Shown here: piece by piece, positions 15,666-23,301 of the stretch
How the letters are laid out: each line of letters starts with the position of its first letter
Position numbering within the stretch: position 1 is the stretch's first letter
Assembly: GCF_002843305.1 (NCBI RefSeq)
Contig: NZ_PGSG01000103.1
Location: 58,351-122,350 of the forward strand
Length of the DNA: 64,000 nucleotides
Origin: Streptomyces barkulensis
GTDB lineage: Bacteria > Actinomycetota > Actinomycetes > Streptomycetales > Streptomycetaceae
Reading direction: 5' to 3'
The notes under the pieces: model-generated
What the model was told of the DNA's origin: nothing
Databases searched by the model: none
Seen by the model: only the letters and a program-made list of their open reading frames with translations
Translations under genes and position numbers: made by a program

Positions 15666-16426
15666 GCAGGGTCGACGGACTGGAACCGGCCGGATTCCCC
15701 GGCTGCCGGGACTGCCCTTACTACGCGCACGGCAGTGCCGCCGTCTGCGCGGCCTGTGCCGCACGCACCATGACGGCTGTGCCCGAGTACCACTGCCGGG
15801 TGTGCAGCCAGGTGACGGACGGCGGGCGGTGCGGCAACGCGTTATGTGGTGCCCCGCCGAGTGAGCGCGGTTTCTCCTCGGTACGCGCTGTCGCCATGTA
15901 CTCGGGGGATCTGGCCGAGACGATCAGGCGCTTCAAGTACCAGGGCAAGTACGGCTGGGCTCCGATCTTCGGCCGACTGGTCACCGGCTGGCTCGAGCAG
16001 CACAGGGACGAGGTCGCCGATATCGATCTCATCGTGGGCAATCCGACCCCGCCTGGCCGTCAGCCCCTCCAGCACATCGAGCGCATCCTTGAGGCCGCCA
16101 GGACCGAGGACATCGCCGGGCGCTGGCCCATACCGCCGAGCCCGTTGCTGACCAAGACCGTTCCCACGCCCCGGTCCGCCACCCAGGGGCGGGAAGCGAA
16201 GCGCCGCGCGGCTGAGGAACACGCCGCCGTACTCCGGCTTCACATGGACGTGGCGGGGAAGCGGGTCATGCTCTTCGACGATCTGTTCACCACGGGCAGC
16301 CAGATGTGTGCGGTCTCCCGTTTCCTGCTTGCGAGGGGCGCCAGGGAGGTCCGTGGCCTGGTGCTGGCACGCGCTCCCTGGGCCGGGAAGAGACCGGGGA
16401 AGGTCGGGTCCGGCGCATTGTTCTGA
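15662..16426 (+). CDS. ComF-like phosphoribosyltransferase with two zinc ribbons
   Basis: A 254-residue protein. Two Cys4 clusters occupy the N-terminus (C15, C18, C29, C32 and C45, C48, C57, C62). The C-terminal half has the type I phosphoribosyltransferase PRPP-binding loop VMLFDDLFTTG (202-212). FKYQGKYGWAPIFGRLV matches the ComF core helix motif. In place of the usual ComF VPVPL strand it has LIVGNPTPPGRQP. ComF proteins bind single-stranded DNA and help DprA during uptake. The GTG start overlaps the DprA-like stop, so the two gene products are likely partners. Confidence 0.85.
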   Translation: MSRVDGLEPAGFPGCRDCPYYAHGSAAVCAACAARTMTAVPEYHCRVCSQVTDGGRCGNALCGAPPSERGFSSVRAVAMYSGDLAETIRRFKYQGKYGWAPIFGRLVTGWLEQHRDEVADIDLIVGNPTPPGRQPLQHIERILEAARTEDIAGRWPIPPSPLLTKTVPTPRSATQGREAKRRAAEEHAAVLRLHMDVAGKRVMLFDDLFTTGSQMCAVSRFLLARGAREVRGLVLARAPWAGKRPGKVGSGALF

Positions 16427-16614
16427 GCGGGCCGTGCGCACGGGCAGGGCACGGCCCCTGTGTGCGGGCGCGTGTACGTGGTCCACGGCGTACCCCGCCC
16501 CCGGCCGGCTGAATCGGAGGCTGCGAGTGGCCTCGTGGCCTCGTGGCGTCGGCGGGTGTTGCGGTGGGACCTGAAGTCGGCCGTGTTGGCTGGAAGTTCG
16601 CTTTGTTCAACCTC
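16427..16614. other. Spacer upstream of the LPMO promoter
   Basis: Together with the promoter and leader below, this is a 453-bp non-coding stretch (16427-16879) between the ComF-like gene and the LPMO start. I see no gene in it. The last 40 bp before the promoter are less GC-rich than the surroundings. Confidence 0.4.
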
Positions 16615-16642
16615 TTGACCGAGGACAGTCCGCCGCTAAGGT
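16615..16642 (+). promoter_or_regulatory. Promoter of the LPMO gene
   Basis: TTGACC (16615-16620) and TAAGGT (16637-16642) are 16 bp apart. The -10 is part of the first palindrome of the double DasR-type site, so a bound repressor would block it directly. The transcript would carry a leader of about 230 bases. Confidence 0.55.
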
Positions 16643-16674
16643 CTAGACCTGAGCACCTCAGGTCTAGACCTTAG
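16636..16674. promoter_or_regulatory. Double DasR-type (dre) operator in a 39-bp palindrome
   Basis: Two identical 12-bp palindromes, AGGTCTAGACCT, lie at 16639-16650 and 16660-16671, centres 21 bp (two helical turns) apart. Their flanks are also inverted, so CTAAGGTCTAGACCTGAG, CAC, and its exact reverse complement make one perfect 39-bp palindrome. The core GGTCTAGACC matches the dre element of DasR, the GlcNAc-responsive regulator of streptomycete chitin genes. Confidence 0.75.
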
Positions 16675-16879
16675 GTCAGCCTCTGTCCTCGTCCCACGGC
16701 GTTGTCCGTGTGAGGGCACGGTGCGCGGACGGTGATGCCCATCGGGGCATCCGGTGCGTCCGCGCACCCGCGCCACCCGGCGGGTCGGCGCGACCGGAGC
16801 GGCGTACGCGCCGTACCCCACCCGGTCGCGCCGGACTTCCGGGCGGCGGCCTCGACGACACCGAAGAAAGTGGAATGGC

Positions 16880-17626
16880 ATGAACACGAAGAAGCGAGTG
16901 GCCCTTGCGCTCGGCGCGATGGTCGCCCCCCTGCTCGCCGTCAGCCTTCCGGCGGGCACGGCCAACGCCCACGGCTGGGTGACCGACCCCGGCAGCCGCC
17001 AGGACCAGTGCGCCCAGGGCGTCGTCGACTGCGGTCAGATCTCGTACGAGCCGCAGAGCGTGGAGGGGCCGAAGGGGCTCAAGAGCTGCAGCGGCGGCAA
17101 CGAGCAGTTCGCCGAGCTCGACGACGACAGCAAGGCCTGGCGGGTCACGCCGGTCGGCTCCTCGCACACCTTCACCTGGAGCCTGACGGCGCGCCACGCC
17201 ACCGACACCTGGCAGTACTTCATCGGTGACCGGAAGATCGCCGAGTTCGACGGCAAGGGTGTGCAGCCGCCCTCGCAGGTCAGCCACCAGGTGAACTTCG
17301 ACGGCCTCACCGGCCGCCAGAAGGTGCTCGCCGTGTGGAACGTGGCGGACACCGCCAACGCCTTCTACGCCTGCATCGACGTCAACATCGGTGGCACGGG
17401 CGGCGGCGACGGTGGTGGCGACGGCGGCGGCGACGGTGGCGGCGACGGCGAGCCGGGCGCCTGCGCCTCGCCGGCCTGGGGCACCGGGAACGTCTACAAC
17501 GGCGGTGACACCGTCACCCACGACGGGCACACCTGGCGCGCCAAGTGGTGGACGCAGGGCGAGGAGCCCGGTGCCACCGGCGAGTGGGGCGTCTGGGAGG
17601 ACCTCGGAGCCTGCGCGGCCGGGTGA
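16880..17626 (+). CDS. AA10 lytic polysaccharide monooxygenase with CBM5/12 (chitin-type)
   Basis: A 248-residue secreted copper enzyme that oxidatively cuts crystalline chitin or cellulose. The signal peptide ends ANA, leaving His31 (HGWV) as the mature N-terminus; this and the second His of ARHATDTWQYF form the histidine brace. Phe in NAFYACIDV is in the usual axial position. A Gly/Asp repeat linker (GGGD repeated) leads to a C-terminal CBM5/12 (AWGTGNVYNGGDTVTHDG ... WKWWT-like RAKWWTQGEEP). ATG 16880 is chosen because the signal peptide begins there; upstream in-frame sequence is Arg-rich shadow. The DasR-type operator points to chitin as substrate. Confidence 0.92.
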   Translation: MNTKKRVALALGAMVAPLLAVSLPAGTANAHGWVTDPGSRQDQCAQGVVDCGQISYEPQSVEGPKGLKSCSGGNEQFAELDDDSKAWRVTPVGSSHTFTWSLTARHATDTWQYFIGDRKIAEFDGKGVQPPSQVSHQVNFDGLTGRQKVLAVWNVADTANAFYACIDVNIGGTGGGDGGGDGGGDGGGDGEPGACASPAWGTGNVYNGGDTVTHDGHTWRAKWWTQGEEPGATGEWGVWEDLGACAAG

Positions 17627-17649
17627 TCCGGTGACCGCATGACGCGGCC

Positions 17650-17687
17650 GGGCCGGCGCGCGCCCGCCGACTACAGGGCGCCGGCCC
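17650..17687. terminator. Hairpin after the LPMO gene
   Basis: GGGCCGGCGC (17650-17659) and GCGCCGGCCC (17678-17687) form a 10-bp stem with an 18-nt loop, 24 bp after the LPMO stop and between two convergent genes. A U-tract is absent, as is usual in Streptomyces. Confidence 0.55.
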
Positions 17688-17840
17688 GTTCGCGTTCCCG
17701 CCGCGCGTGTGCCGCCCCGCCCCGTGTCCGGCCCGTTGTCCGGTTCCGTATCCGGTGCGGGGCGGCGCGGGGCGAGCGGATGTGAGCCGGGCCCGGTGGT
17801 GGGCGGGGCTCATCGGGTCACCCGCCGCGGGCGGACACGC

Positions 17841-19010
17841 TCAGCGGCGCTTCCAGCCCCGGTCCTCCTTCCACTGCTCCCACTTGGCCTCCTTCAGCGA
17901 GGAGCGCAGGGCGTAGAAGGCGGGCTTGCGCTTGAAGTCCTCGGTCATGACCGTCGCCGAGCCCTCGCCCTCGAAGAACACCGGCACCCAGGAGTACTTG
18001 TCGGTGAAGCCCCAGATGGTGAAGGAGTTGCACTCCTCGACCCCCAGGCACGCCTCCAGCACCCGCTGGTACCAGTCGGCCTGCTGCTTCTGCTGCTCGG
18101 CGGTGGGCTCACCGCTCTCGGGCAGGTCCATGCGGATGTCCAGCTCGGTGACGGCCGTCTCCAGGCCGAGGTCGTCGAACCGCTGCAGGTTCTGCTGGAG
18201 GTCGCCCGGGAAGCCGTAGCGCATGCTCAGGTGCGCCTGCACGGAGAAGCCGTGCAGAGGCACGCCCTGCGCGAGCAGTTCCTGGCTGAGCTCGTAGTAG
18301 GCGTCGCTCTTGGCGTTGTCGCTCTCGACGTTGTAGTCGTTGAAGAACAGCTTCGCCTCCGGGTCGGCCTCGTGGGCCCAGCGGAAGGCGTCGGCGATGA
18401 TCTCCGGCCCGAGCTCGCGGATCCAGATGTTGTCCTGGGTGCGCAGGTTGCCCTGGTCGTCGAAGATCTCGTTGGCCACGTCCCACTGCTGGATCTTGCC
18501 CTTGTAGCGGCCGACCACGGTGGTGATGTGCTCGCGCAGGATCTCGCGCAGCTCCTCCTTGGAGAAGTCGCCCTGCTCCAGCCACTCGGGGTTCTGGCTG
18601 TGCCACAGCAGCGTGTGGCCGCGCACGACCTGCCGGTGGCGCTCGGCGAACTCGACGATGGCGTCGGCCGCCCCGAAGTCGTAGGTGTCCCGCTCGGGGT
18701 GGATGAACTCCCACTTCATCTGGTTCTCGGGGGAGACCGAGCTGAACTGCTGCCCGAGGATCTTCCGGTACTTCCGGTCGTGGGTGAACGGGTCCGGGTA
18801 GTCCTGCTCGAGGTGGTGGCCGCCGCCTGCCACGGCGGTGCCCACGTAGAACCCCTTGGGAGCGGCCTCGCGAAGCCGGTCGAACTTGGCGTTGGAGTGC
18901 GGTGCGGCCTCCCGGTCGGCGGGCGGGGCGGCCGTGGCCGAGGTCACCACCAGGGGCAGGGACAGTGCGGCCGCGGTGAGTGCGGCGGTGGCGATGCGAA
19001 CGGGTCTCAT
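17841..19010 (-). CDS. Endo-1,4-beta-xylanase, GH10, secreted
   Basis: A 389-residue enzyme with a signal peptide (MRPVRIATAALTAAALSLPL, cleavage near ATAA) and a single GH10 barrel. The acid/base Glu is in QQWDVANEIFDD and the nucleophile Glu in AVTELDIRM; RGHTLLWHSQNPEWL and TIWGFTDKYSWVP are further GH10 signatures. There is no carbohydrate-binding module, so the enzyme probably acts on soluble or accessible xylan. ATG 19010 is preferred because the signal peptide begins there and GGGAG lies 8 bases upstream; a longer in-frame reading to 19247 covers the promoter. It converges with the LPMO gene. Confidence 0.93.
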   Translation of the reverse strand: MRPVRIATAALTAAALSLPLVVTSATAAPPADREAAPHSNAKFDRLREAAPKGFYVGTAVAGGGHHLEQDYPDPFTHDRKYRKILGQQFSSVSPENQMKWEFIHPERDTYDFGAADAIVEFAERHRQVVRGHTLLWHSQNPEWLEQGDFSKEELREILREHITTVVGRYKGKIQQWDVANEIFDDQGNLRTQDNIWIRELGPEIIADAFRWAHEADPEAKLFFNDYNVESDNAKSDAYYELSQELLAQGVPLHGFSVQAHLSMRYGFPGDLQQNLQRFDDLGLETAVTELDIRMDLPESGEPTAEQQKQQADWYQRVLEACLGVEECNSFTIWGFTDKYSWVPVFFEGEGSATVMTEDFKRKPAFYALRSSLKEAKWEQWKEDRGWKRR

Positions 19011-19040
19011 CGGAGGGCTCCCATTTTCGGTCGACCTTTT

Positions 19041-19064
19041 CAAAGTTTCCGGAAATTTTCCGGA
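19041..19064. promoter_or_regulatory. Candidate xylanase operator (TTTCCGGAAA palindrome plus extra half-site)
   Basis: TTTCCGGAAA (19046-19055) is a perfect palindrome, directly followed by another TTTTCCGGA half-site (19056-19064) and preceded by CAAAG. It lies between the probable transcription start and the xylanase ATG, a roadblock position for a LacI- or ROK-type sugar repressor. The regulator is not identified. Confidence 0.45.
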
Positions 19065-19078
19065 CGCTTGGTTCAGGG

Positions 19079-19108
19079 ACGCTAAGGGCCGCTCGGCCGG
19101 GGCGTCAA
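19079..19108 (-). promoter_or_regulatory. Xylanase promoter
   Basis: On the minus strand TTGACG (19103-19108), an 18-bp spacer and TAGCGT (19079-19084) make a strong housekeeping-type promoter about 70 bp ahead of the xylanase ATG. The remaining sequence up to 19338 holds no gene. Confidence 0.6.
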
Positions 19109-19338
19109 TACCCGTGCACCACCGCGTTCGCCGAGGTCGTTCCGCGCACCCGTGTGACAGGTGGGGCGGGCAGGACATGGGTGCGGGGGAAGCACGGGTG
19201 CACGTGGCACGAGGGAGGACCGGCACATGCCTGCCGGACGTGAGCACATACGTGTGGAGTCGTACGAGGATGGGGAACGGTCCCCGGTCGCTTCCGGGCC
19301 GGGGCCGCTTTCGGGCCCCGTCTCGGGACGTGGCGCCG

Positions 19339-19572
19339 CTAGTGGGCGATCATGCCCCGCTCCGGCCAGGCGCCGGAGGTGCGGTGGGCGCGGGCGATCC
19401 CGCGGACCGCGGCGCGGAAGCCGAAGGTCTGCCCGCCGTCGTCCGGTTCGGCCCCGTAGGTCGCCTTGTCCAGGGTCAAGGCCCGCTCCATCTCCTCGGG
19501 GCGCCCACCGAACGCGTAACGGACGGTGGAGGCGTCCTCGGAGAGCTTGCGGTAGTGGACGAGTATGGCCAT
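19339..19572 (-). CDS. Conserved small protein, unknown function
   Basis: A 77-residue soluble protein (MAILVHYRKLSEDASTVRYA ...) with a strong GGGAGGAG ribosome site ahead of ATG 19572. The alternation VHYRKL / TVRYAFG suggests beta strands followed by helical MERALTLDK. It has no Cys, no signal and no membrane segment. The composition and clear start suggest a real, conserved actinobacterial gene, but I recognise no family and the neighbours give no clue. Confidence 0.7.
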   Translation of the reverse strand: MAILVHYRKLSEDASTVRYAFGGRPEEMERALTLDKATYGAEPDDGGQTFGFRAAVRGIARAHRTSGAWPERGMIAH

Positions 19573-19691
19573 CCGTGCCGCTCCTCCCGATCGTCCCCCG
19601 CACTCTGTCCCACCGCCGCACCCGGCACAACACCTCTCCGCCCGCCCCCGGGCGGCGCGGTTGTCGGCGTGACATGCGAACATGCCACGCC

Positions 19692-20354
19692 ATGGACCTG
19701 TCCTCGCTCATCGCACGGCTCGAGCTCCCGCCGCCGTCGACGGACTCCGGCCGGCCCGCCGCGCCCGAGCCCGTCCCCGTCGACTGGGACGCGGTCGAGA
19801 GCCGGCTGGGGCTGAGGCTGCCCGCCGACTACAGGGCGCTGGTCGCCGCCCTCGGGCCGCTGGAGATCGGCGGGCGGCTGTGGCTGCACACGCCGTGCGA
19901 GCGGGAGGGCGATTACGACTACGGGGACTGGCTGTGGGAGACCCACCGGGAGTGCCGTATCTCCTCCCGCCGGGCCCTGCGGCGGGAGCCGCCGCCGTTC
20001 CGCCCCGAGCCCGGCGGGCTGCTCGCCTGGGGCGAGACGCGGGAGGGCGTCAGGCTGCTGTGGGACACCGGGGCGTCCGGCGACCCCGACCGGTGGCCGG
20101 TCGTCGTGTTCGACGCCGGGGCCGCCCGGCGCGGTGACGATCCGTGGCACGGCTGTGGGACGACGCTGACGCAGACCCTGGCGGCGCTGCTGACCACCGG
20201 GATCCGGCTGCCCGGCGGCAGGACGCTCGGGCCGCTGCCGCCCACCGCGCGCCGTCCCGCCTTCCTGGCCGGCGCCCGCCCCTGGAGACCGCCGGAGTCC
20301 GGGCCGGAGCCCGTTCCGAAGCCCGAGTCCGGGCCGGAGAGCCGGATGCTCTGA
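19692..20354 (+). CDS. SMI1/KNR4 (SUKH) family protein
   Basis: A 220-residue protein with the SUKH-fold signature: WDAVESRLGLRLPADYRALVAALG (an N-terminal helix plus the LP-x-DYR-x-L motif) and later GGLLAWGETREGVRLLWDT and WPVVVFD. SUKH proteins often serve as immunity proteins to polymorphic nuclease toxins, but many single Streptomyces copies have no toxin partner, and none is adjacent here. The last ~35 residues are Pro/Glu/Ser repeats. ATG 19692 is chosen; an ATG 18 bases upstream (19674) is also possible and neither has a good ribosome site. Confidence 0.75.
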   Translation: MDLSSLIARLELPPPSTDSGRPAAPEPVPVDWDAVESRLGLRLPADYRALVAALGPLEIGGRLWLHTPCEREGDYDYGDWLWETHRECRISSRRALRREPPPFRPEPGGLLAWGETREGVRLLWDTGASGDPDRWPVVVFDAGAARRGDDPWHGCGTTLTQTLAALLTTGIRLPGGRTLGPLPPTARRPAFLAGARPWRPPESGPEPVPKPESGPESRML

Positions 20355-20389
20355 CTCGCCCCGTACCGCCGCCGCTCCTCGCCGCCCCC

Positions 20390-22099
20390 TCAGCGGCCCC
20401 GCAGCAGCAGTTCCGTGTTGCGGTCGCCCGCCCTGCCCGCCCGTGCCGTGCTGCGGCCCGGGGCGTTGAAGGCCAGTTCGCGGTAGAGCGAGGCCAGGCC
20501 GACGGGGGAGAGGTCGCCGGGGTCGGCGGCGTACGGGGCCGCGGACTCGACGCAGGTGGTGAACAGGGACAGGGTGCCGTCGCCGTTGTCCGTCAGCTCG
20601 ACGACGCGGGCGAGCTGCGGGTGGTCGACGTGCGAGGCGGTGGTGATCTCCCAGTAGTGGCCGTGCGGCTCGATCCGGTTGCGGTGGCTGTGCCCGTTGA
20701 TCCAGGCGGTCACATTGGCGTGCCGTCCCAGCAGCGCGGTCAGCTCCGCTCCGCCGACGGTCATGGAGCCGCTGGGGTGGTGGCTGAAGACCAGCACGTG
20801 GTCGTCGCCGTGGCGGGTCAGTTCGCGTTCCAGCCAGCGCAGTTGGGCCGCGCCCATGTGGCCGTGCCAGTCCCCGTCCGGGTTGGTGGTGTCCAGACTG
20901 ACGCCGAGCACGCCGTCGGCGATACGGAAGGAGTAGTACAGCCGCCCCTCCTCCAGGGCGGCCGGGGTGTAGCCGTGACCGACCGGGCCGGGGCCGGTGT
21001 ACGACGGGTCCAGGTGCGCCGCGGCGTACTCCCGGGTGGTGAGGGGCGCACGGGAGGGGTCGGGGGTGACGGTGCGCATCTTCCGGGAGTTGGCGCGCAG
21101 CAGCTCCTCAAGCGCGGCGCCCCGGGTGTCGCGGCCCTTGCGGATCGTTCTGTACATCGCGGCGGCCTCGGCCTCGGGCAGCTCGTACAGCTTCCGCTCC
21201 CCGACGGACAGGTCGGCGAGGTATGCGCCGCCCGCGTAGTGGCCGCCGTGGAGGTCGTCGTGGTTGCCGACGGTGGAGTACCAGGGGATGGTCAGACCGG
21301 GGCTGGTGAGCCGCCGGATCGCGGCGCCGAGGAGGCCGTCGACGCGGGGGAAGCCGTACCGCGCCCGGTCGGTGTCCTCCGTCCCGCCCTCCGGGTGCCA
21401 GTACAGGGGCAGCCCGGAGTTCTGCACCCCCTCGTAGCGCAGCGGGTCGCCGGTGTTGGGGGTGATGCGGCCACCGCTCATCGCGGTGAGGAACCACTCG
21501 GTCTCGGCACGGCAGTTGTTGTCGGTGTTGTCCCCGGTGGTGATCGCGAAGCCGAGCGGCGCGCCGGTGGCCGGGCCGCCGCGCAGCGAGTTGATCCGCT
21601 CGACCATCGAGACCAGTCCGTGCACCGACAGTGCCTCCTGCGGGCGCCAGGCGCGCGGCTTCCCGGAGCGCAGGTACTCGAAGCGCAACGGGTGCTGCAC
21701 GTCCGTGACATGGGTGTCGGTGAGCTGGACGAACGAGGCCAGGACGGTGCGCCGGTCCGCGCGCGCCCCGCCGGCGGCGGCCAGGTCCTCCCGTACGACC
21801 CGCTCCCAGCCGCGCCCCTCGCCCAGCCGCCGGTAGCCGCTCGCGCCGCGCGGCGCGGCGGTGCTCACCAGCGTGGTCCCGGCGGGGGAGGGGACGGCCG
21901 GGGCGGTGGGCGCCGGTGAGGCGGGCGGCGTGGGCGGAGCCGCGGTGGGCGCGGCGGCGTCGGCCGGCTCCCCGCCCGTGCCGAGGGCCACCCCCGTCCC
22001 GGTGGCGATCGCGGCGGCCCCGGCGGCGGTGAGCAGGGTGCGGCGGTCGAGGGCGCGGTGGAGCGTGGTGCGGTGGGCGGGCTGGCTGCTGCGGGACAT
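20390..22099 (-). CDS. Tat-exported metallophosphoesterase (TIGR03767 type)
   Basis: A 569-residue calcineurin-like phosphoesterase. The N-terminus has a twin-arginine signal (DRRTLLTAAGAAAIATG) followed by a Pro/Ala linker. Metal-binding motifs are in order: FVQLTDTHVTD (D-x-H), AITTGDNTDN (GD), STVGNHDDLHGG (GNHD), VFSHHPS (H) and WINGHSHRN (GHSH). Family members are extracellular phosphohydrolases of uncertain substrate, often annotated as Streptomyces actinomycin-cluster-like phosphoesterases. GGGGAGAGA precedes ATG 22099. It is probably monocistronic. Confidence 0.88.
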   Translation of the reverse strand: MSRSSQPAHRTTLHRALDRRTLLTAAGAAAIATGTGVALGTGGEPADAAAPTAAPPTPPASPAPTAPAVPSPAGTTLVSTAAPRGASGYRRLGEGRGWERVVREDLAAAGGARADRRTVLASFVQLTDTHVTDVQHPLRFEYLRSGKPRAWRPQEALSVHGLVSMVERINSLRGGPATGAPLGFAITTGDNTDNNCRAETEWFLTAMSGGRITPNTGDPLRYEGVQNSGLPLYWHPEGGTEDTDRARYGFPRVDGLLGAAIRRLTSPGLTIPWYSTVGNHDDLHGGHYAGGAYLADLSVGERKLYELPEAEAAAMYRTIRKGRDTRGAALEELLRANSRKMRTVTPDPSRAPLTTREYAAAHLDPSYTGPGPVGHGYTPAALEEGRLYYSFRIADGVLGVSLDTTNPDGDWHGHMGAAQLRWLERELTRHGDDHVLVFSHHPSGSMTVGGAELTALLGRHANVTAWINGHSHRNRIEPHGHYWEITTASHVDHPQLARVVELTDNGDGTLSLFTTCVESAAPYAADPGDLSPVGLASLYRELAFNAPGRSTARAGRAGDRNTELLLRGR

Positions 22100-22326
22100 G
22101 GGCGTCTCTCCCCGGATGCGAACGCGGCGCCTTGGGGCGGGGCGTTCCCCACCCACCGGGGATCGTCGGCAGCCGCGGTGACCCGCGTTCCAACGGCGTG
22201 CGAACGTACGGCGCCGAACAGGGGGCATGGATCACCGGGGACCGCATCCGTCATGTCCCGCCGGCCGTGCGTTCACCGGGGAGGCCGGGAGTTCACCTCC
22301 CGGCCTCCCGCTTTCGCCCTCTCCGC

Positions 22327-23085
22327 TCACTCCCGCGGGGCCGCCTCCGGCTGGGAGCCACCCCGTGAGGCCGCGAACGCGGCCAGCGCCTCGGCCGCGT
22401 ACGCCTCGGCGGCCGTCTTGGTGGCGCCCAGGCCGCTCAGCGGCCCGTCGCCGTTCTCCAGCTCCAGCAGTGCCAGCAGGATGTGCTCGGTGCCGACGTG
22501 GTTGTGGCCCAGCCGCAGCGCCTCGCGGAAGGTGAGCTCCAGCGCCTTCTTCGCCCCCGCGTCGAACGGGACGAGTTCGGGCGCCTCGCCGGCCGCGGGC
22601 GGGAGCGCCGCGGTGAGGGCCTCCCGGACCGCCTCCGCCGTCAGGCCCTGTGCGGTGACGGCCTTCGCGCCGAGCCCGTCCGGCTCGCTCAGCAGGCCCA
22701 GGGCAAGGTGCTCGGGCCGGATCTCGCCGTGGCCCGCCGCCCGGGCCTCGTTCTGCGCCGCCACCACGGCGTTCCGGGCGCGGGGGGTGAACCGGCCGAA
22801 CCCCTGGGAAGGGTCCAGGTCCGGTGCGGAGCCCTTGGGGACGAAGCGCTTCTGGGCGGCCTGCTTGGTGATGCCCATGCTCCGGCCGATGTCGGTCCAG
22901 GAGGCGCCCGAGCGCCGGGCCTGGTCCACGAAGTGGCCGATCAGGTGGTCGGCCACCTCGCCGAGGTGCTCCGCGGTGAGGACCGCGGTGGACAGCTGCC
23001 GCAGGACGTCGGACTCGGTCTGCTTGATGCCCTCGATCAGGTCGTCGAGGCGGACGGTGCCCGTGACGGGCGTCGGATTCTCCAT
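22327..23085 (-). CDS. Helix-turn-helix protein with two Clp_N repeats
   Basis: A 252-residue protein without ATPase. Residues about 60-81 (GASWTDIGRSMGITKQAAQKRF) are a helix-turn-helix. Residues about 99-160 and 173-235 are two Clp repeat (Clp_N, ClpC N-domain) units: FTPRARNAVVAAQNEARAAG ... IRPEHLALGLL, and KKALELTFREALRLGHNHVG ... EHILLALL. In ClpC this domain binds adaptors and substrates. Fusion to an HTH suggests a transcription regulator that senses a Clp-related ligand. Its own promoter lies within paired palindromes, which suggests autoregulation (inference). Confidence 0.85.
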   Translation of the reverse strand: MENPTPVTGTVRLDDLIEGIKQTESDVLRQLSTAVLTAEHLGEVADHLIGHFVDQARRSGASWTDIGRSMGITKQAAQKRFVPKGSAPDLDPSQGFGRFTPRARNAVVAAQNEARAAGHGEIRPEHLALGLLSEPDGLGAKAVTAQGLTAEAVREALTAALPPAAGEAPELVPFDAGAKKALELTFREALRLGHNHVGTEHILLALLELENGDGPLSGLGATKTAAEAYAAEALAAFAASRGGSQPEAAPRE

Positions 23086-23087
23086 GT

Positions 23088-23132
23088 GTCAACCTTAGGT
23101 TGACGATCCGATTCCGTCAACTTGAGGTTGAC
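23088..23132 (-). promoter_or_regulatory. Paired palindromes containing a leaderless promoter
   Basis: GTCAACCTTAGGTTGAC (23088-23104, perfect) and GTCAACTTGAGGTTGAC (23116-23132, one mismatched pair) lie between the Clp_N gene and pepN. On the minus strand TTGACG (23115-23120) and TAAGGT (23092-23097) are 17 bp apart, one in each palindrome, and the ATG at 23085 is where transcription should begin. A dimer at both sites would cover the whole promoter. Confidence 0.65.
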
Positions 23133-23301
23133 GATTTTCGGCCGAGCGCCCTCGTGGAGGGTGCGGCGCTCCGCCGGTGTCCCCGCCGTCACGGCACATC
23201 GCCGCAGGTACCGGCGGGAAAAGGCCACCACGTTCCCCGGAGCGGGCGTGCGAGGATGGCCGGAAACCCGAGAACCCGGCCATACGAAGGAGATGACGCA
23301 G

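Noticed and set aside
17399..17453. Short GGCGGCGAC-like tandem repeat as a regulatory repeat or CRISPR-like array
   Set aside because: It encodes the Gly/Asp linker of the LPMO in frame and has no spacers.
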